A DNA stretch of 64,000 nucleotides from contig JAUJEA010000014.1 in assembly GCA_030442035.1 (NCBI GenBank), positions 1-64,000 of the forward strand. Reading direction: 5' to 3'. Position numbers and translations under genes: made by a program. How positions within the stretch are numbered: the stretch's first letter is position 1; each line of letters begins with the position of its first letter. This stretch comes from Splendidivirga corallicola. Lineage in GTDB: Bacteria; Bacteroidota; Bacteroidia; Cytophagales; Cyclobacteriaceae. Positions 37,862 to 46,495 of this stretch are shown piece after piece. The notes under the pieces were generated by a model. It saw only the letters and a program-made list of their open reading frames with translations. It ran no database searches and had not been told where the DNA came from.

Positions 37862-38857
37862 ATGAAACGATTGTCACTCATCTTTGGCCTTTGCATGCTC
37901 AGCATGTTTTCTATTTCATTGCGCCTGAAAGTACCTAAAAGTGTTAATCAAAAAGTAAATAGGGCCAACAAAATTAAAGATTCCATAAGCGCTAAAAAAC
38001 TAGGCCAACGATACGTTGTGATCATTGGTGTTGATGGACTGAGTCCGGATGGGATACAAAAGGCCTGTACGCCAATAATGGATAGTTTAATGGAAACAGG
38101 GGCTTATAGTATGCTGGCACAGGCTGTTTTACCCACATATAGTAGTCCAAATTGGGCTTCGATGCTGATGGGTGTTCCCCCTTCGGAACATGAGATATTT
38201 TCAAATGGTTGGAAACGTGCGGATGTTAAAGGGAAAAGATACTGTGGAGAAAAACGCGGTCAAACATGGCCTACTATTTTCAAGGTAATGAGAATCAATA
38301 ATCCCGAAGCCACGACTGCTACTTTTTTTGACTGGAGTGATTTCGGGCGGCTTATTGAACCGGGATTCCCTACAATTGCAGCAGATACCAAAGGAGCAGA
38401 TCTGACTATAAGAACCGCAAAATATTATATCATCAACGAAAAACCTGATTTTACTTTTATTCACATTGATCATGTAGATCATGCCGGTCATAAGTATGGT
38501 CATGGGACAGCTGAGTATTATTCCGCAGTTGAAAAAGCCGATAAGCTCATAGGACAGATTGTCGATGGATTGTGTAATGCTGGAATTGAACGGAATACGA
38601 CAATTATCGTAACATCCGATCATGGCGGAATAGGCAAAAGGCATGGTGGCAGAAGTGCCAGGGAAAGAACTATCCCATGGATAATCAATGGCCCAAATGT
38701 GAAAAATAATTACGAAATAAAAAGAGTAATAAACACCTATGATACCCCGGCAACGGCATTATACATTCTTGGGATACCCGCACCGGATTGTTGGACTGGA
38801 ATGCCTGTTCAAGAAGCATTAAGAAATGAAATAACCGAGCTTTACAGATTAAAATAA
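37862..38857 (+). CDS. Type I phosphodiesterase/alkaline-phosphatase-superfamily enzyme
   Basis: The 331-residue protein has a signal-like N-terminus (to about residue 21) and metal motifs in order: VVIIGVDGLSPDG, nucleophile region LPTYSSPNWASMLMG, IHIDHVDHAGHKYG, TSDHGGIGKRHGG. It shares the SDHG...HGG..ARER layout with the enzyme at 8185, so the window has two related phosphodiesterases, each with a SusC/SusD pair nearby. Its stop lies 10 bp before the FAD oxidase start, so they are probably co-transcribed. It would release head groups for the oxidase. Confidence 0.88.
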   Translation: MKRLSLIFGLCMLSMFSISLRLKVPKSVNQKVNRANKIKDSISAKKLGQRYVVIIGVDGLSPDGIQKACTPIMDSLMETGAYSMLAQAVLPTYSSPNWASMLMGVPPSEHEIFSNGWKRADVKGKRYCGEKRGQTWPTIFKVMRINNPEATTATFFDWSDFGRLIEPGFPTIAADTKGADLTIRTAKYYIINEKPDFTFIHIDHVDHAGHKYGHGTAEYYSAVEKADKLIGQIVDGLCNAGIERNTTIIVTSDHGGIGKRHGGRSARERTIPWIINGPNVKNNYEIKRVINTYDTPATALYILGIPAPDCWTGMPVQEALRNEITELYRLK

Positions 38858-38867
38858 ATTCAAAATA

Positions 38868-40046
38868 ATGTCCAGGGGAACACATTTTGACATCGCCATA
38901 ATAGGAGGAGGAATTGTTGGATTAGCTCATGCTTATGTGGCTGCCCAAAAGGGATTTAAGGTTGTAGTATTTGAAAGAACAAGTAAATCAGTTGGTGCTT
39001 CCAGAAGAAACTTTGGATTGATCTGGCCGATGGGTCAGGAGGCTGGTAAGTATTTGGAAAGAGCTAAAAGAAGCAGGGAGATTTGGTTAGAACTTTCAAT
39101 GAAAGCAGGCTTTTCTTGTCATGAAAATGGCTCAGTTCATTTGGCTAACCATCAGGATGAATGGGAAGTATTGGAAGAATTTTTTGAGAATGCTAATGAC
39201 CTGGGTTATGACTGCCAGCTTCTCAATGCCACAGCTATCGCAACCAAATCCCCAGCCATCAAATTGGATGGTCTAATAGGCGGACTTTGGAGCTCTATGG
39301 AAATGACTGTAGATCCCCGGGAGGCATTGGATAAAATAACGGCCTATCTTGATAGAGAACTGAATGTACATTTCAATTTTGATACTGTAGTTAATAGAAT
39401 AGACTTCCCCAAATTATATTCGGGGAATAGCTATTGGACTGCAGATCAAATATTTGTTTGCAGTGGGAGTGATTTTGAAACACTTTATCCCGAGACATAC
39501 GAGGATAGTGGCATGACCAAATGCAAATTGCAAATGATGCGAGCACAGATCCCCTTTTACAACTGGCAGCTTGGTCCGACATTGTGTGGAGGTTTAACAC
39601 TTCGACATTATACGGCCTTTAAACATTGTTCGGCCATAAAAGCATTGGATGAGCGTTTTAAGGAACGCAATCCGGAGTTTGATCGGTGGGGAATTCATGT
39701 TCTTTTGGCTCAGAATGCCAGCGGAGAACTTGTGATTGGTGATTCTCATGAATATGGATGGTCACCTGAGCCATTTGACAAAGAAGAAATAAATCAGATA
39801 ATTCTTAAATATCTGAAAACGTTTACCGAATTGCCTCCAATGGAAATTACCGAAAGATGGCATGGAGTTTATTCCAAACTTGAAGGAAAGAACGAATTTG
39901 TTTATAGTCCCGAAACCGGCGTGACCATTGTCAATGGACTTGGTGGAGCTGGTATGACACTGTCATTTGGTTTGGCTGAAGAGAACATCAATAGAATGGA
40001 TGCAAAGAGCCGTAATCAACACCATCCGGTTTCCATGAAATCTTAA
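38868..40046 (+). CDS. FAD-dependent amine oxidase (TIGR03364-type)
   Basis: The 392-residue DAO-family flavoenzyme has the Rossmann FAD site FDIAIIGGGIVGLAHAYVAA, then VVVFERTSKSVGASRRNFGLIWPMG, and the C-terminal GVTIVNGLGGAGMTLSFGLAE. It matches TIGR03364, described as associated with TIGR03351 phosphonatase-like hydrolases and proposed to oxidise an aminophosphonate. That partner is encoded 4.4 kb upstream at 33807. Expected reaction: oxidative deamination (or N-demethylation) of an aminoalkylphosphonate to an aldehyde for the HAD enzyme. The Rossmann motif is followed by an unusual RRNFGLIWP substrate-side segment. A terminator follows at 40138. Confidence 0.85.
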   Translation: MSRGTHFDIAIIGGGIVGLAHAYVAAQKGFKVVVFERTSKSVGASRRNFGLIWPMGQEAGKYLERAKRSREIWLELSMKAGFSCHENGSVHLANHQDEWEVLEEFFENANDLGYDCQLLNATAIATKSPAIKLDGLIGGLWSSMEMTVDPREALDKITAYLDRELNVHFNFDTVVNRIDFPKLYSGNSYWTADQIFVCSGSDFETLYPETYEDSGMTKCKLQMMRAQIPFYNWQLGPTLCGGLTLRHYTAFKHCSAIKALDERFKERNPEFDRWGIHVLLAQNASGELVIGDSHEYGWSPEPFDKEEINQIILKYLKTFTELPPMEITERWHGVYSKLEGKNEFVYSPETGVTIVNGLGGAGMTLSFGLAEENINRMDAKSRNQHHPVSMKS

Positions 40047-40137
40047 CGAATCTTTAATGCTACCTTAACCAGTAGCTCGCGATTATTAACGATCTTTGAG
40101 TTACATGCCACTTCGATCTAACTTACCTTGGTAATAG

Positions 40138-40167
40138 CCGAAACAACCTCTGTTTCGGTTTTTTTTG
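40138..40167 (+). terminator. Rho-independent terminator after FAD oxidase
   Basis: CCGAAACA (40138-40145) pairs with TGTTTCGG (40151-40158) around ACCTC, followed by a run of nine T. It ends the phosphodiesterase/oxidase transcript before the second SusC gene. Confidence 0.85.
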
Positions 40168-40807
40168 TTAAAACCAAAGCTACAATATTTATTTAAGGTA
40201 CTGGAAAACGCGTCATTGAAGTTATATCGAAAACCCATAGAATAAATTTTCGACGTGATTGCATATCCCTTTTCAAACAACTTCTTTAGGCCTTCAGCTA
40301 TTTGTTTCGATTTTGTTCAACCCTTTTAGCAACTGATAATCGAATACGATCATATAACTGATCCGAAATTGTTGAGATGTTGTTACTAATCGTAATTCAT
40401 TCAAAATTCATAATCCATAATTTAAAATTCAATATTCAATATGCTCCCCAGGAACCTTGCTTGACCTGTGTTTGAATAATATTCGGATACCCTGGAAAAG
40501 TCAGGTTAAGAAAAAATTAACTTTCACCGAAAAAATTCAAACTCACATAATCAAAACATAATTTTCATCTAAAGAGATTCTCCACTTATTTTTCAAAATT
40601 TGACCCGTCAAAAATCATGTAAGATTTTGATTCAAGTTTTCAATTTCTGAGTACCTAAAGTAAAACAAATGACCAAAATACCAGAACTCCGGCTCGAGTT
40701 CGGGAGGTAAGTTTATGTTGTGCTATTGTCATGCCATTAGTGACATGGGAGTAGAATCTTTTGACTTAATCAAAGTCTTTTAAAAAATCAAATCACCTTT
40801 AAAAACT
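40168..40807. other. Long upstream region of the second SusC gene
   Basis: This 640-bp gap holds no gene I can support. It contains AATTCAT/AATTC-type low-complexity sequence (40388-40440) and two TTAA half-sites in 11-bp phase (TTAAG 40506, TTAAC 40517) that could be regulatory. The SusC promoter should lie here. Confidence 0.4.
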
Positions 40808-43800
40808 ATGAAAAATCAATTACAAAAGGAAACTATGGGTTGGAAGAAAATCCAATTTTTGCTTTTTGCATGCTTGTGCTTTATGCATTCAACACTTCTG
40901 GCACAAGAAATTTCAATATCTGGAAAGGTAATTTCAGGAGAAGATGTTACCGGACTTCCAGGAGTTAATGTCCTTATTAAAGGAACAGATATTGGAACAA
41001 TAACAGACTTTGAAGGAAACTATAAAATAGCGGTTCCTTCAACAGAATCTACCTTGGTGTTTTCCTATGTTGGCTTCTTAAGCCAGGAAATAGCAGTTGG
41101 TAATCAAACTGTTATTAACATTACCCTGGATACTGACGCAAAGAAATTATCAGAAGTGGTAGTTACAGCACTTGGCGTTGAAAGAGAGGCCAAGGCCTTG
41201 GGTTATGCTGTTCAGGAAGTTCAGGGAGATGAGTTGACTGAGGCCCGTGAAACAAATGTTGTTAATTCTCTTTCTGGTCGTGTAGCTGGCGTTCAGGTTA
41301 CCAACGGTTCATCAGGAGTAGGATCCACGTCTTTGGTAACAATTAGAGGAGAATCCTCTTTAGTACCGGGAAATAGCTCTCCTTTATTTGTGGTTGATGG
41401 TATTCCTATTAATAATGAAACTATCAGCAACAGAACAGAAGGAAATCTTGAAACAGACTATGGCAATGGTGCACAGGACCTTAACCCGGATGATATCGAG
41501 TCGATCTCCGTATTGAAGGGAGCAAATGCTTCAGCTTTATATGGTTCAAGAGGAGCCAATGGTGTAATTCTCATTACTACCAAATCAGGAAGCGGTACAA
41601 AAGGTATTGGTGTGAGTGTTAATTCAAATATTACTTTTGAAGAGCCGCTTCGAATCCCAAAATATCAAAATCAATATGGCCAGGGAGCCGGTTTCCAATT
41701 TGAATTTGGTGATGGCTTTGGTGGTGGAGTCAATGATAATATTGATGAGAGCTGGGGACCAAGGTTAGATGGTCAATTAATCAGACAGCATGATTCACCT
41801 ACATCCAATGGCTTCAGAGGAGGCGATAGCCATCCAAGCATTGATCGAGGTGATATTACACCAACTTCCTGGATCGCACATCCTGATAACATTGAAAGCT
41901 TCTTTGAGTCGGGCAAGACATTCACTAATAATGTCGCTCTAACAGGAGGTAATGAGTTTGGAAATTTCAGACTCTCAGTTACGGATTTGGATAATGAAGG
42001 TATCCTGCCTAACACAAACTACAAAAGAAGAACATATGCGCTTAATGCTAATTATAATCTGACTAACAAGCTTAGAGCAACAGCTTCTGTTAACTATATA
42101 AATTCAAGCAGTGATAACCGTCCCAACAACAGCTACGGAACTGAGAACATTATGTATTTGTGGGTATGGTTCGGCAGACAAATAGACATGAACAGCTTGA
42201 GAAACTATTGGCAGCCTGGTTTGGAAGGTGTACAGCAGTTCAACTATAACTACAACTGGCATGACAATCCATTCTTCACCATGTTTGAAAATACCAATGC
42301 CTTCGAAAAGGATCGGATCATTGGTAATATATCGCTTACATATGATATCACAGACGAACTAAGCTTCATGGTGAGGACTGGAACGGATTTCTTCAATGAG
42401 CTTAGAGTTGGTAAAAGAGCATTCAGTACACAAAGATTTGCCAATGGTCAATATCGTGAAGATGATATTTATTTTAATGAGGCAAATACAGATTTCTTAT
42501 TGACTTACAACAAAGAAATCAACAATGATTTTCAATTGTCTGTATCTGCTGGAGGTAATAGAAGAGATGTTACCGACAGATATAAAAGAACAAGTGCCAA
42601 CGAGCTTTCCATTCCTAATATTTACAACTTCGAAAACTCAAGGATTCCTTTGGCGCTCACACAATCCAATGCGAAGAAGAGGGTAAATAGCTTATACGGA
42701 TTTGCTAACCTGTCATATAAAAATATGGTCTTCCTTGATATTACTGGTAGAAATGACTGGTCAAGTACTTTGCCTAAGGATAATAATTCTTACTTCTATC
42801 CATCAGTATCATTAAGTGGTATACTTACTGATATCCTTAGTGTTTCTTCCAGCAGCGCCCTTTCTTTTGCTAAATTAAGATTAGGCTGGGCACAGGTTGG
42901 AAATGACACTGAGCCTTACAGGTTAAGAAATGTCTTCAACTTCCAGCAGCCATTTGGAAGCACACAACAAGTGTCTGAATCAGGTACTATTAACAATAGT
43001 AACCTGAAGCCTGAGCAACTGACATCTTTTGAGGTTGGTGCCGACTTAAGATTTTTCAATGGAAGATTGGGACTCGATGTTACCTACTACAAAACAAGCA
43101 GTAAAAATCAAATCCTAAACCTGCCACTTGACATCACTTCAGGTTATAATTCAAGGATAGTAAATGCCGGAAAAATTGAAAATAGTGGTATTGAGTTAAT
43201 GTTAACTGGTACTCCTGTTCAAATTAGCAATGGGTTCAGATGGGATGTTTCAGCCAACTTTACAAGAAACAGAAGCAAGATCGTCGAGTTGATCGATGGT
43301 TTGAAAACTTATAGGATTTCAAACAACTATGTTCAAGTGCTGGCCAAAGTTGGTGGTAGAATGGGAGATATCTATGGAACGGGTTTTGAAGAAACGTCTG
43401 ATGGTCAGATCATCCATAATGAGGACGGTTTTGCGATCAGAGATAATACACTAAAGAAACTGGGTAACTACAATCCTGATTTTATGGTTGGTCTAAGCAA
43501 CAACTTCTCTTACAAGGGTTTTAACCTGGGGGTATTGTTTGATTGGAGACAAGGTGGTGAGATCATGTCAAGAACAGTATTGATCGGAGGTACTTCGGGT
43601 ATGATGGATTTCACAGTAAACGGACGTGAAGAAGGTATTATTTCAGAGGGTGTTATCCGAAATGATGATGGTACCTTCAGACCTAATGATGTTAGAATTT
43701 CAGGTAGGGATTACTACTGGTGGACGTACAACAGAAACAATGAAGAAGTAGGTATATTCGATGCTTCATTCTTGAAATTAAGAGAAGTTAAGTTCGGTTA

Positions 43801-44008
43801 TACATTACCAAACAAACTGTTGAAAAACCTGCCTTTCAAAGATGTGAACCTATCTGTGGTTGGTAGAAACCTTGCACTATGGACTGAGAATCCTCACTTC
43901 GATCCTGAATCTATCTCATTCAATGGAGGTACCATTGTACCAGGTGTTGAAGACATGGCAACACCAACATCAAGAAGCGTTGGATTCAACTTGAGCTTCA
44001 AGCTTTAA
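40808..44008 (+). CDS. SusC/RagA-type TonB-dependent transporter (second)
   Basis: The 1066-residue protein has a signal peptide (cleavage near LLAQE, about residue 33), a carboxypeptidase-regulatory-like domain (ISGKVISGEDVTGLPGVNVL), the TonB box LSEVVVTALG, a plug with LFVVDGIPINN and ISVLKGANASALYGSRGANG, and a beta-barrel ending in NLSFKL. It pairs with the SusD-like lipoprotein that follows. Position after the phosphodiesterase and oxidase genes suggests import of a phosphorus-containing ligand, though the long gap leaves independent regulation possible. It is only distantly similar to the SusC at 2676. Confidence 0.95.
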   Translation: MKNQLQKETMGWKKIQFLLFACLCFMHSTLLAQEISISGKVISGEDVTGLPGVNVLIKGTDIGTITDFEGNYKIAVPSTESTLVFSYVGFLSQEIAVGNQTVINITLDTDAKKLSEVVVTALGVEREAKALGYAVQEVQGDELTEARETNVVNSLSGRVAGVQVTNGSSGVGSTSLVTIRGESSLVPGNSSPLFVVDGIPINNETISNRTEGNLETDYGNGAQDLNPDDIESISVLKGANASALYGSRGANGVILITTKSGSGTKGIGVSVNSNITFEEPLRIPKYQNQYGQGAGFQFEFGDGFGGGVNDNIDESWGPRLDGQLIRQHDSPTSNGFRGGDSHPSIDRGDITPTSWIAHPDNIESFFESGKTFTNNVALTGGNEFGNFRLSVTDLDNEGILPNTNYKRRTYALNANYNLTNKLRATASVNYINSSSDNRPNNSYGTENIMYLWVWFGRQIDMNSLRNYWQPGLEGVQQFNYNYNWHDNPFFTMFENTNAFEKDRIIGNISLTYDITDELSFMVRTGTDFFNELRVGKRAFSTQRFANGQYREDDIYFNEANTDFLLTYNKEINNDFQLSVSAGGNRRDVTDRYKRTSANELSIPNIYNFENSRIPLALTQSNAKKRVNSLYGFANLSYKNMVFLDITGRNDWSSTLPKDNNSYFYPSVSLSGILTDILSVSSSSALSFAKLRLGWAQVGNDTEPYRLRNVFNFQQPFGSTQQVSESGTINNSNLKPEQLTSFEVGADLRFFNGRLGLDVTYYKTSSKNQILNLPLDITSGYNSRIVNAGKIENSGIELMLTGTPVQISNGFRWDVSANFTRNRSKIVELIDGLKTYRISNNYVQVLAKVGGRMGDIYGTGFEETSDGQIIHNEDGFAIRDNTLKKLGNYNPDFMVGLSNNFSYKGFNLGVLFDWRQGGEIMSRTVLIGGTSGMMDFTVNGREEGIISEGVIRNDDGTFRPNDVRISGRDYYWWTYNRNNEEVGIFDASFLKLREVKFGYTLPNKLLKNLPFKDVNLSVVGRNLALWTENPHFDPESISFNGGTIVPGVEDMATPTSRSVGFNLSFKL

Positions 44009-44100
44009 TAAGGTAAATAGTTCTGAATTTTAAATTTTGAGTTTTGAGCCGGGAAATCGACACTTTCTCAAATCAATACTTAACACTTAATTATAAACAA

Positions 44101-45534
44101 ATGAAAAGGATAATAAATATATGCTTCTTAACATGTGCTATGATTTGGCTGGGTGCATGTGATAGTGAGTTTGAGGAAATCAACACCAACCCAAACAAAC
44201 CTGAAACAGTCACAGCGGACCTGTTATTAGCACGGGTTATTAACGTAGGAGCCAATACCATTGCGTTGGAAGGTTTCAATGAAGGTAACATCGTAGCACA
44301 GCACACAGCAAAAATCAACTTTACTGATTTTGATCGATACCTTTGGGGTTCTAACAGTGGTCTCTGGAATGATTTTTACAGTAATCTTAAGGACATTAAC
44401 AACATGTTAGAGATTGCCAGAGAGTCAGGAAACAAAAGTTATGAGGGTATTGCACTAATTATGAAATCATGGACATTCTCCGTGCTGACCGATAACTATG
44501 GTGATATTCCTTATACCGAGGCTACAAGAGGAAAAAGTGATGAGATCCTTCAACCAAAATACGATGCACAGGAGGCTATTTATGATGGTTTATTAGCTGA
44601 TCTGGAGCAGGCTAATAGTTTGCTTGCTGCCGATGGACAAGCCATAGCCGGTGATTTACTATATGGCGGAGATTTGTTGAAATGGAAAAAGTTCGCTAAC
44701 TCTCTTCGTATAAGATTGCTAATGAGAATCTCTAACAAAAGAGATGTAAGCGCACAGTTGCAAAGCATCGTAAGCAATCAACCCATTTTCGAAAGCAATG
44801 CCGATAATGCCCGAATGGAATATCTGCCAACCAGACCAAATACATGGCCTGTTCATACCTGGAGGGTAGGAGGTTTTGATGAGCACAGAATGAGCTTAAC
44901 CATGCAAGGTGTTTTGGAAGACTTTGAAGATCCAAGACAATTTATCTGGTTCAGAGCGACTGATGCTTCCATTAATACTGCCAATCCTGTATATGCCGGT
45001 TTATCAAATGGTTTAAGTGAAAACAATGCCACCAACTTCAATGGAGGTGCGTTGAATGTATCCAGACTTGGCACCATCCTTTATGAAGAGCCAAATGCTG
45101 TTGATGCGGTTGTTATGCAATTTGCAGAACTTCAATTCATGTTGGCAGAGGCAGCACAAAAAGACCTTATCTCCGGAAGTGCTGAGGATCTCTATAATGC
45201 CGGTGTGCAGGCATCCTTCGATCACTGGAATGTGGCTATGCCTGCTGATTATCTTTCAAGAACCGGAGTGGCGTATGATGGTGAACTTGAAACGATCATT
45301 ACACAAAAATGGATTTCTCTCTTTATGAATGGTTGGGAAGCATGGTATGATTACAGAAGAACGGGCTTCCCAGCAGTTATTACACCAGGCCCCGACAATG
45401 TTAACAACGATGTAGTTCCTGTTAGATATTTATATCCTGATGAGCAGCAGACATTAAACGGCACAAATTATGCTGCCGCAGTGGCCAGACAAGGGGCTGA
45501 TGATATCAATACCAAAGTTTGGTGGGAAAAGTAA
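44101..45534 (+). CDS. SusD-like outer-membrane lipoprotein (SusD_2 type)
   Basis: The ATG at 44101 (MKRIINICFLTCAMIWLGAC) gives a clean lipoprotein signal with lipobox LGAC; the upstream in-frame TTG at 44044 adds an unlikely leader. The 477-residue protein begins DSEFEEINTNPNKPETVTADLLL, characteristic of the SusD/RagB nutrient-binding subfamily found with small-substrate SusC proteins. It is shorter than the SusD at 6076. It is encoded 92 bp after SusC and is followed by a strong terminator at 45565. Confidence 0.92.
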   Translation: MKRIINICFLTCAMIWLGACDSEFEEINTNPNKPETVTADLLLARVINVGANTIALEGFNEGNIVAQHTAKINFTDFDRYLWGSNSGLWNDFYSNLKDINNMLEIARESGNKSYEGIALIMKSWTFSVLTDNYGDIPYTEATRGKSDEILQPKYDAQEAIYDGLLADLEQANSLLAADGQAIAGDLLYGGDLLKWKKFANSLRIRLLMRISNKRDVSAQLQSIVSNQPIFESNADNARMEYLPTRPNTWPVHTWRVGGFDEHRMSLTMQGVLEDFEDPRQFIWFRATDASINTANPVYAGLSNGLSENNATNFNGGALNVSRLGTILYEEPNAVDAVVMQFAELQFMLAEAAQKDLISGSAEDLYNAGVQASFDHWNVAMPADYLSRTGVAYDGELETIITQKWISLFMNGWEAWYDYRRTGFPAVITPGPDNVNNDVVPVRYLYPDEQQTLNGTNYAAAVARQGADDINTKVWWEK

Positions 45535-45564
45535 TTAATTCTTTATTCATTTTTATATCCTTAG

Positions 45565-45590
45565 AGGGCACTTTTTTAGTGCCCTTTCTT
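45565..45590 (+). terminator. Rho-independent terminator after second SusD
   Basis: AGGGCACT (45565-45572) pairs with AGTGCCCT (45578-45585) with a T-rich loop, followed by TTTCTT. It closes the 40.8-45.5 kb operon. Confidence 0.75.
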
Positions 45591-45763
45591 ATTTAGCCCA
45601 TCTGCCATTAGTAAAATAATTAACATCTGATTTTTATTTTGACCAGATTTATTTTACCATCTTAGTTTACAATCGTTTTATTCTTAAAATAATGAGGTAG
45701 GATTAACTGATTTTTTCTTTTTTCCTGGGCCTTAAATCCAATGTCTTGTCCAATGGCTGGAAC

Positions 45764-46156
45764 TTATAATAAACTGATCTGCGGAAGTTCATGTGAAATG
45801 ATATCCTTCAGATTTAGATTTAGTTCATTCTTATATATTTGATATATGATCTTCCACTCCCCCTGCCCCATGAAACCACCGGCATTTGCCAGATTTCTGA
45901 GCCAGGCCAAAGCTCTTATTTGACTCTCCGGATCACACTTCTTTAGCTTATTTACACCGAGCTCATAAATTTCCTGATTAGAGTATGATGATAATTTATG
46001 CACAGATTCCTGAAACTCCTTATCTGTAATGTTTTCATGCATCATGATAAGAGATCTCAGCTTTTCTTCTTTTTCGCTCAATTTACCATCCACCATACTG
46101 ATAAGGTGGAAAAGGGTGATAATACTTTCTTTATACGCTGAATTACTAGCCACCAT
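45764..46156 (-). CDS. TerB-like small helical protein
   Basis: The 130-residue soluble all-helical protein begins KESIITLFHLISMVDGKLSEKEEKLRS, the TerB-like pattern in which an acidic helix-loop (VDGKLSEKE) can bind a metal ion. The TerB family is linked to stress responses but has varied contexts. No tellurite operon is present. It lies downstream of dnaK on the same strand, 339 bp away and beyond the dnaK terminator. Confidence 0.6.
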   Translation of the reverse strand: MVASNSAYKESIITLFHLISMVDGKLSEKEEKLRSLIMMHENITDKEFQESVHKLSSYSNQEIYELGVNKLKKCDPESQIRALAWLRNLANAGGFMGQGEWKIIYQIYKNELNLNLKDIISHELPQISLL

Positions 46157-46442
46157 TTCCTAATACCAATTGAAATTAAAATTGTATACCAATACCGTGA
46201 TTGAATAAGTGTAATTTAGTTATGAAAAAGTACATAAAATAATGAAAAAGTCCATTATGTCAGTGCTTGAAAGGTTTTGAGTAAAATGTCATAAATTTTG
46301 GCGATTAATGAATTATTTACTCCCTGAAAGGCTTGTACGGTAAATAATTTCGAATATCATGTTGTCTGCAAAATATTATTTGAGTTAAATTAAAATAACG
46401 GATAGGATATATTTTCTTTTGGTTGATTTTCAAAATGCGTAT
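46157..46442. other. AT-rich intergenic region downstream of dnaK
   Basis: I see no gene or clear regulatory site apart from the dnaK terminator at its right edge. It should contain the promoter of the TerB-like gene. Confidence 0.4.
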
Positions 46443-46477
46443 AAAAAAAAGAGGCTTAAATCTCTTAAGCCTCTTTT
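46443..46477 (-). terminator. Rho-independent terminator of dnaK
   Basis: AAAAGAGGCTTAA (46447-46459) pairs perfectly with TTAAGCCTCTTTT (46465-46477), a 13-bp stem with a 5-nt loop. The A run at 46443-46450 becomes the U tract on the minus strand, after the dnaK stop at 46496. Confidence 0.9.
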
Positions 46478-46495
46478 CGTGATTTATTTAAATGA

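Noticed and set aside
40043-40069. Triple TTAA repeat as the promoter box of the second SusC gene
   Set aside because: It overlaps the stop codon of the FAD oxidase, lies before that gene's terminator and is about 740 bp from SusC, so a direct promoter role is doubtful. It is kept only within a finding.
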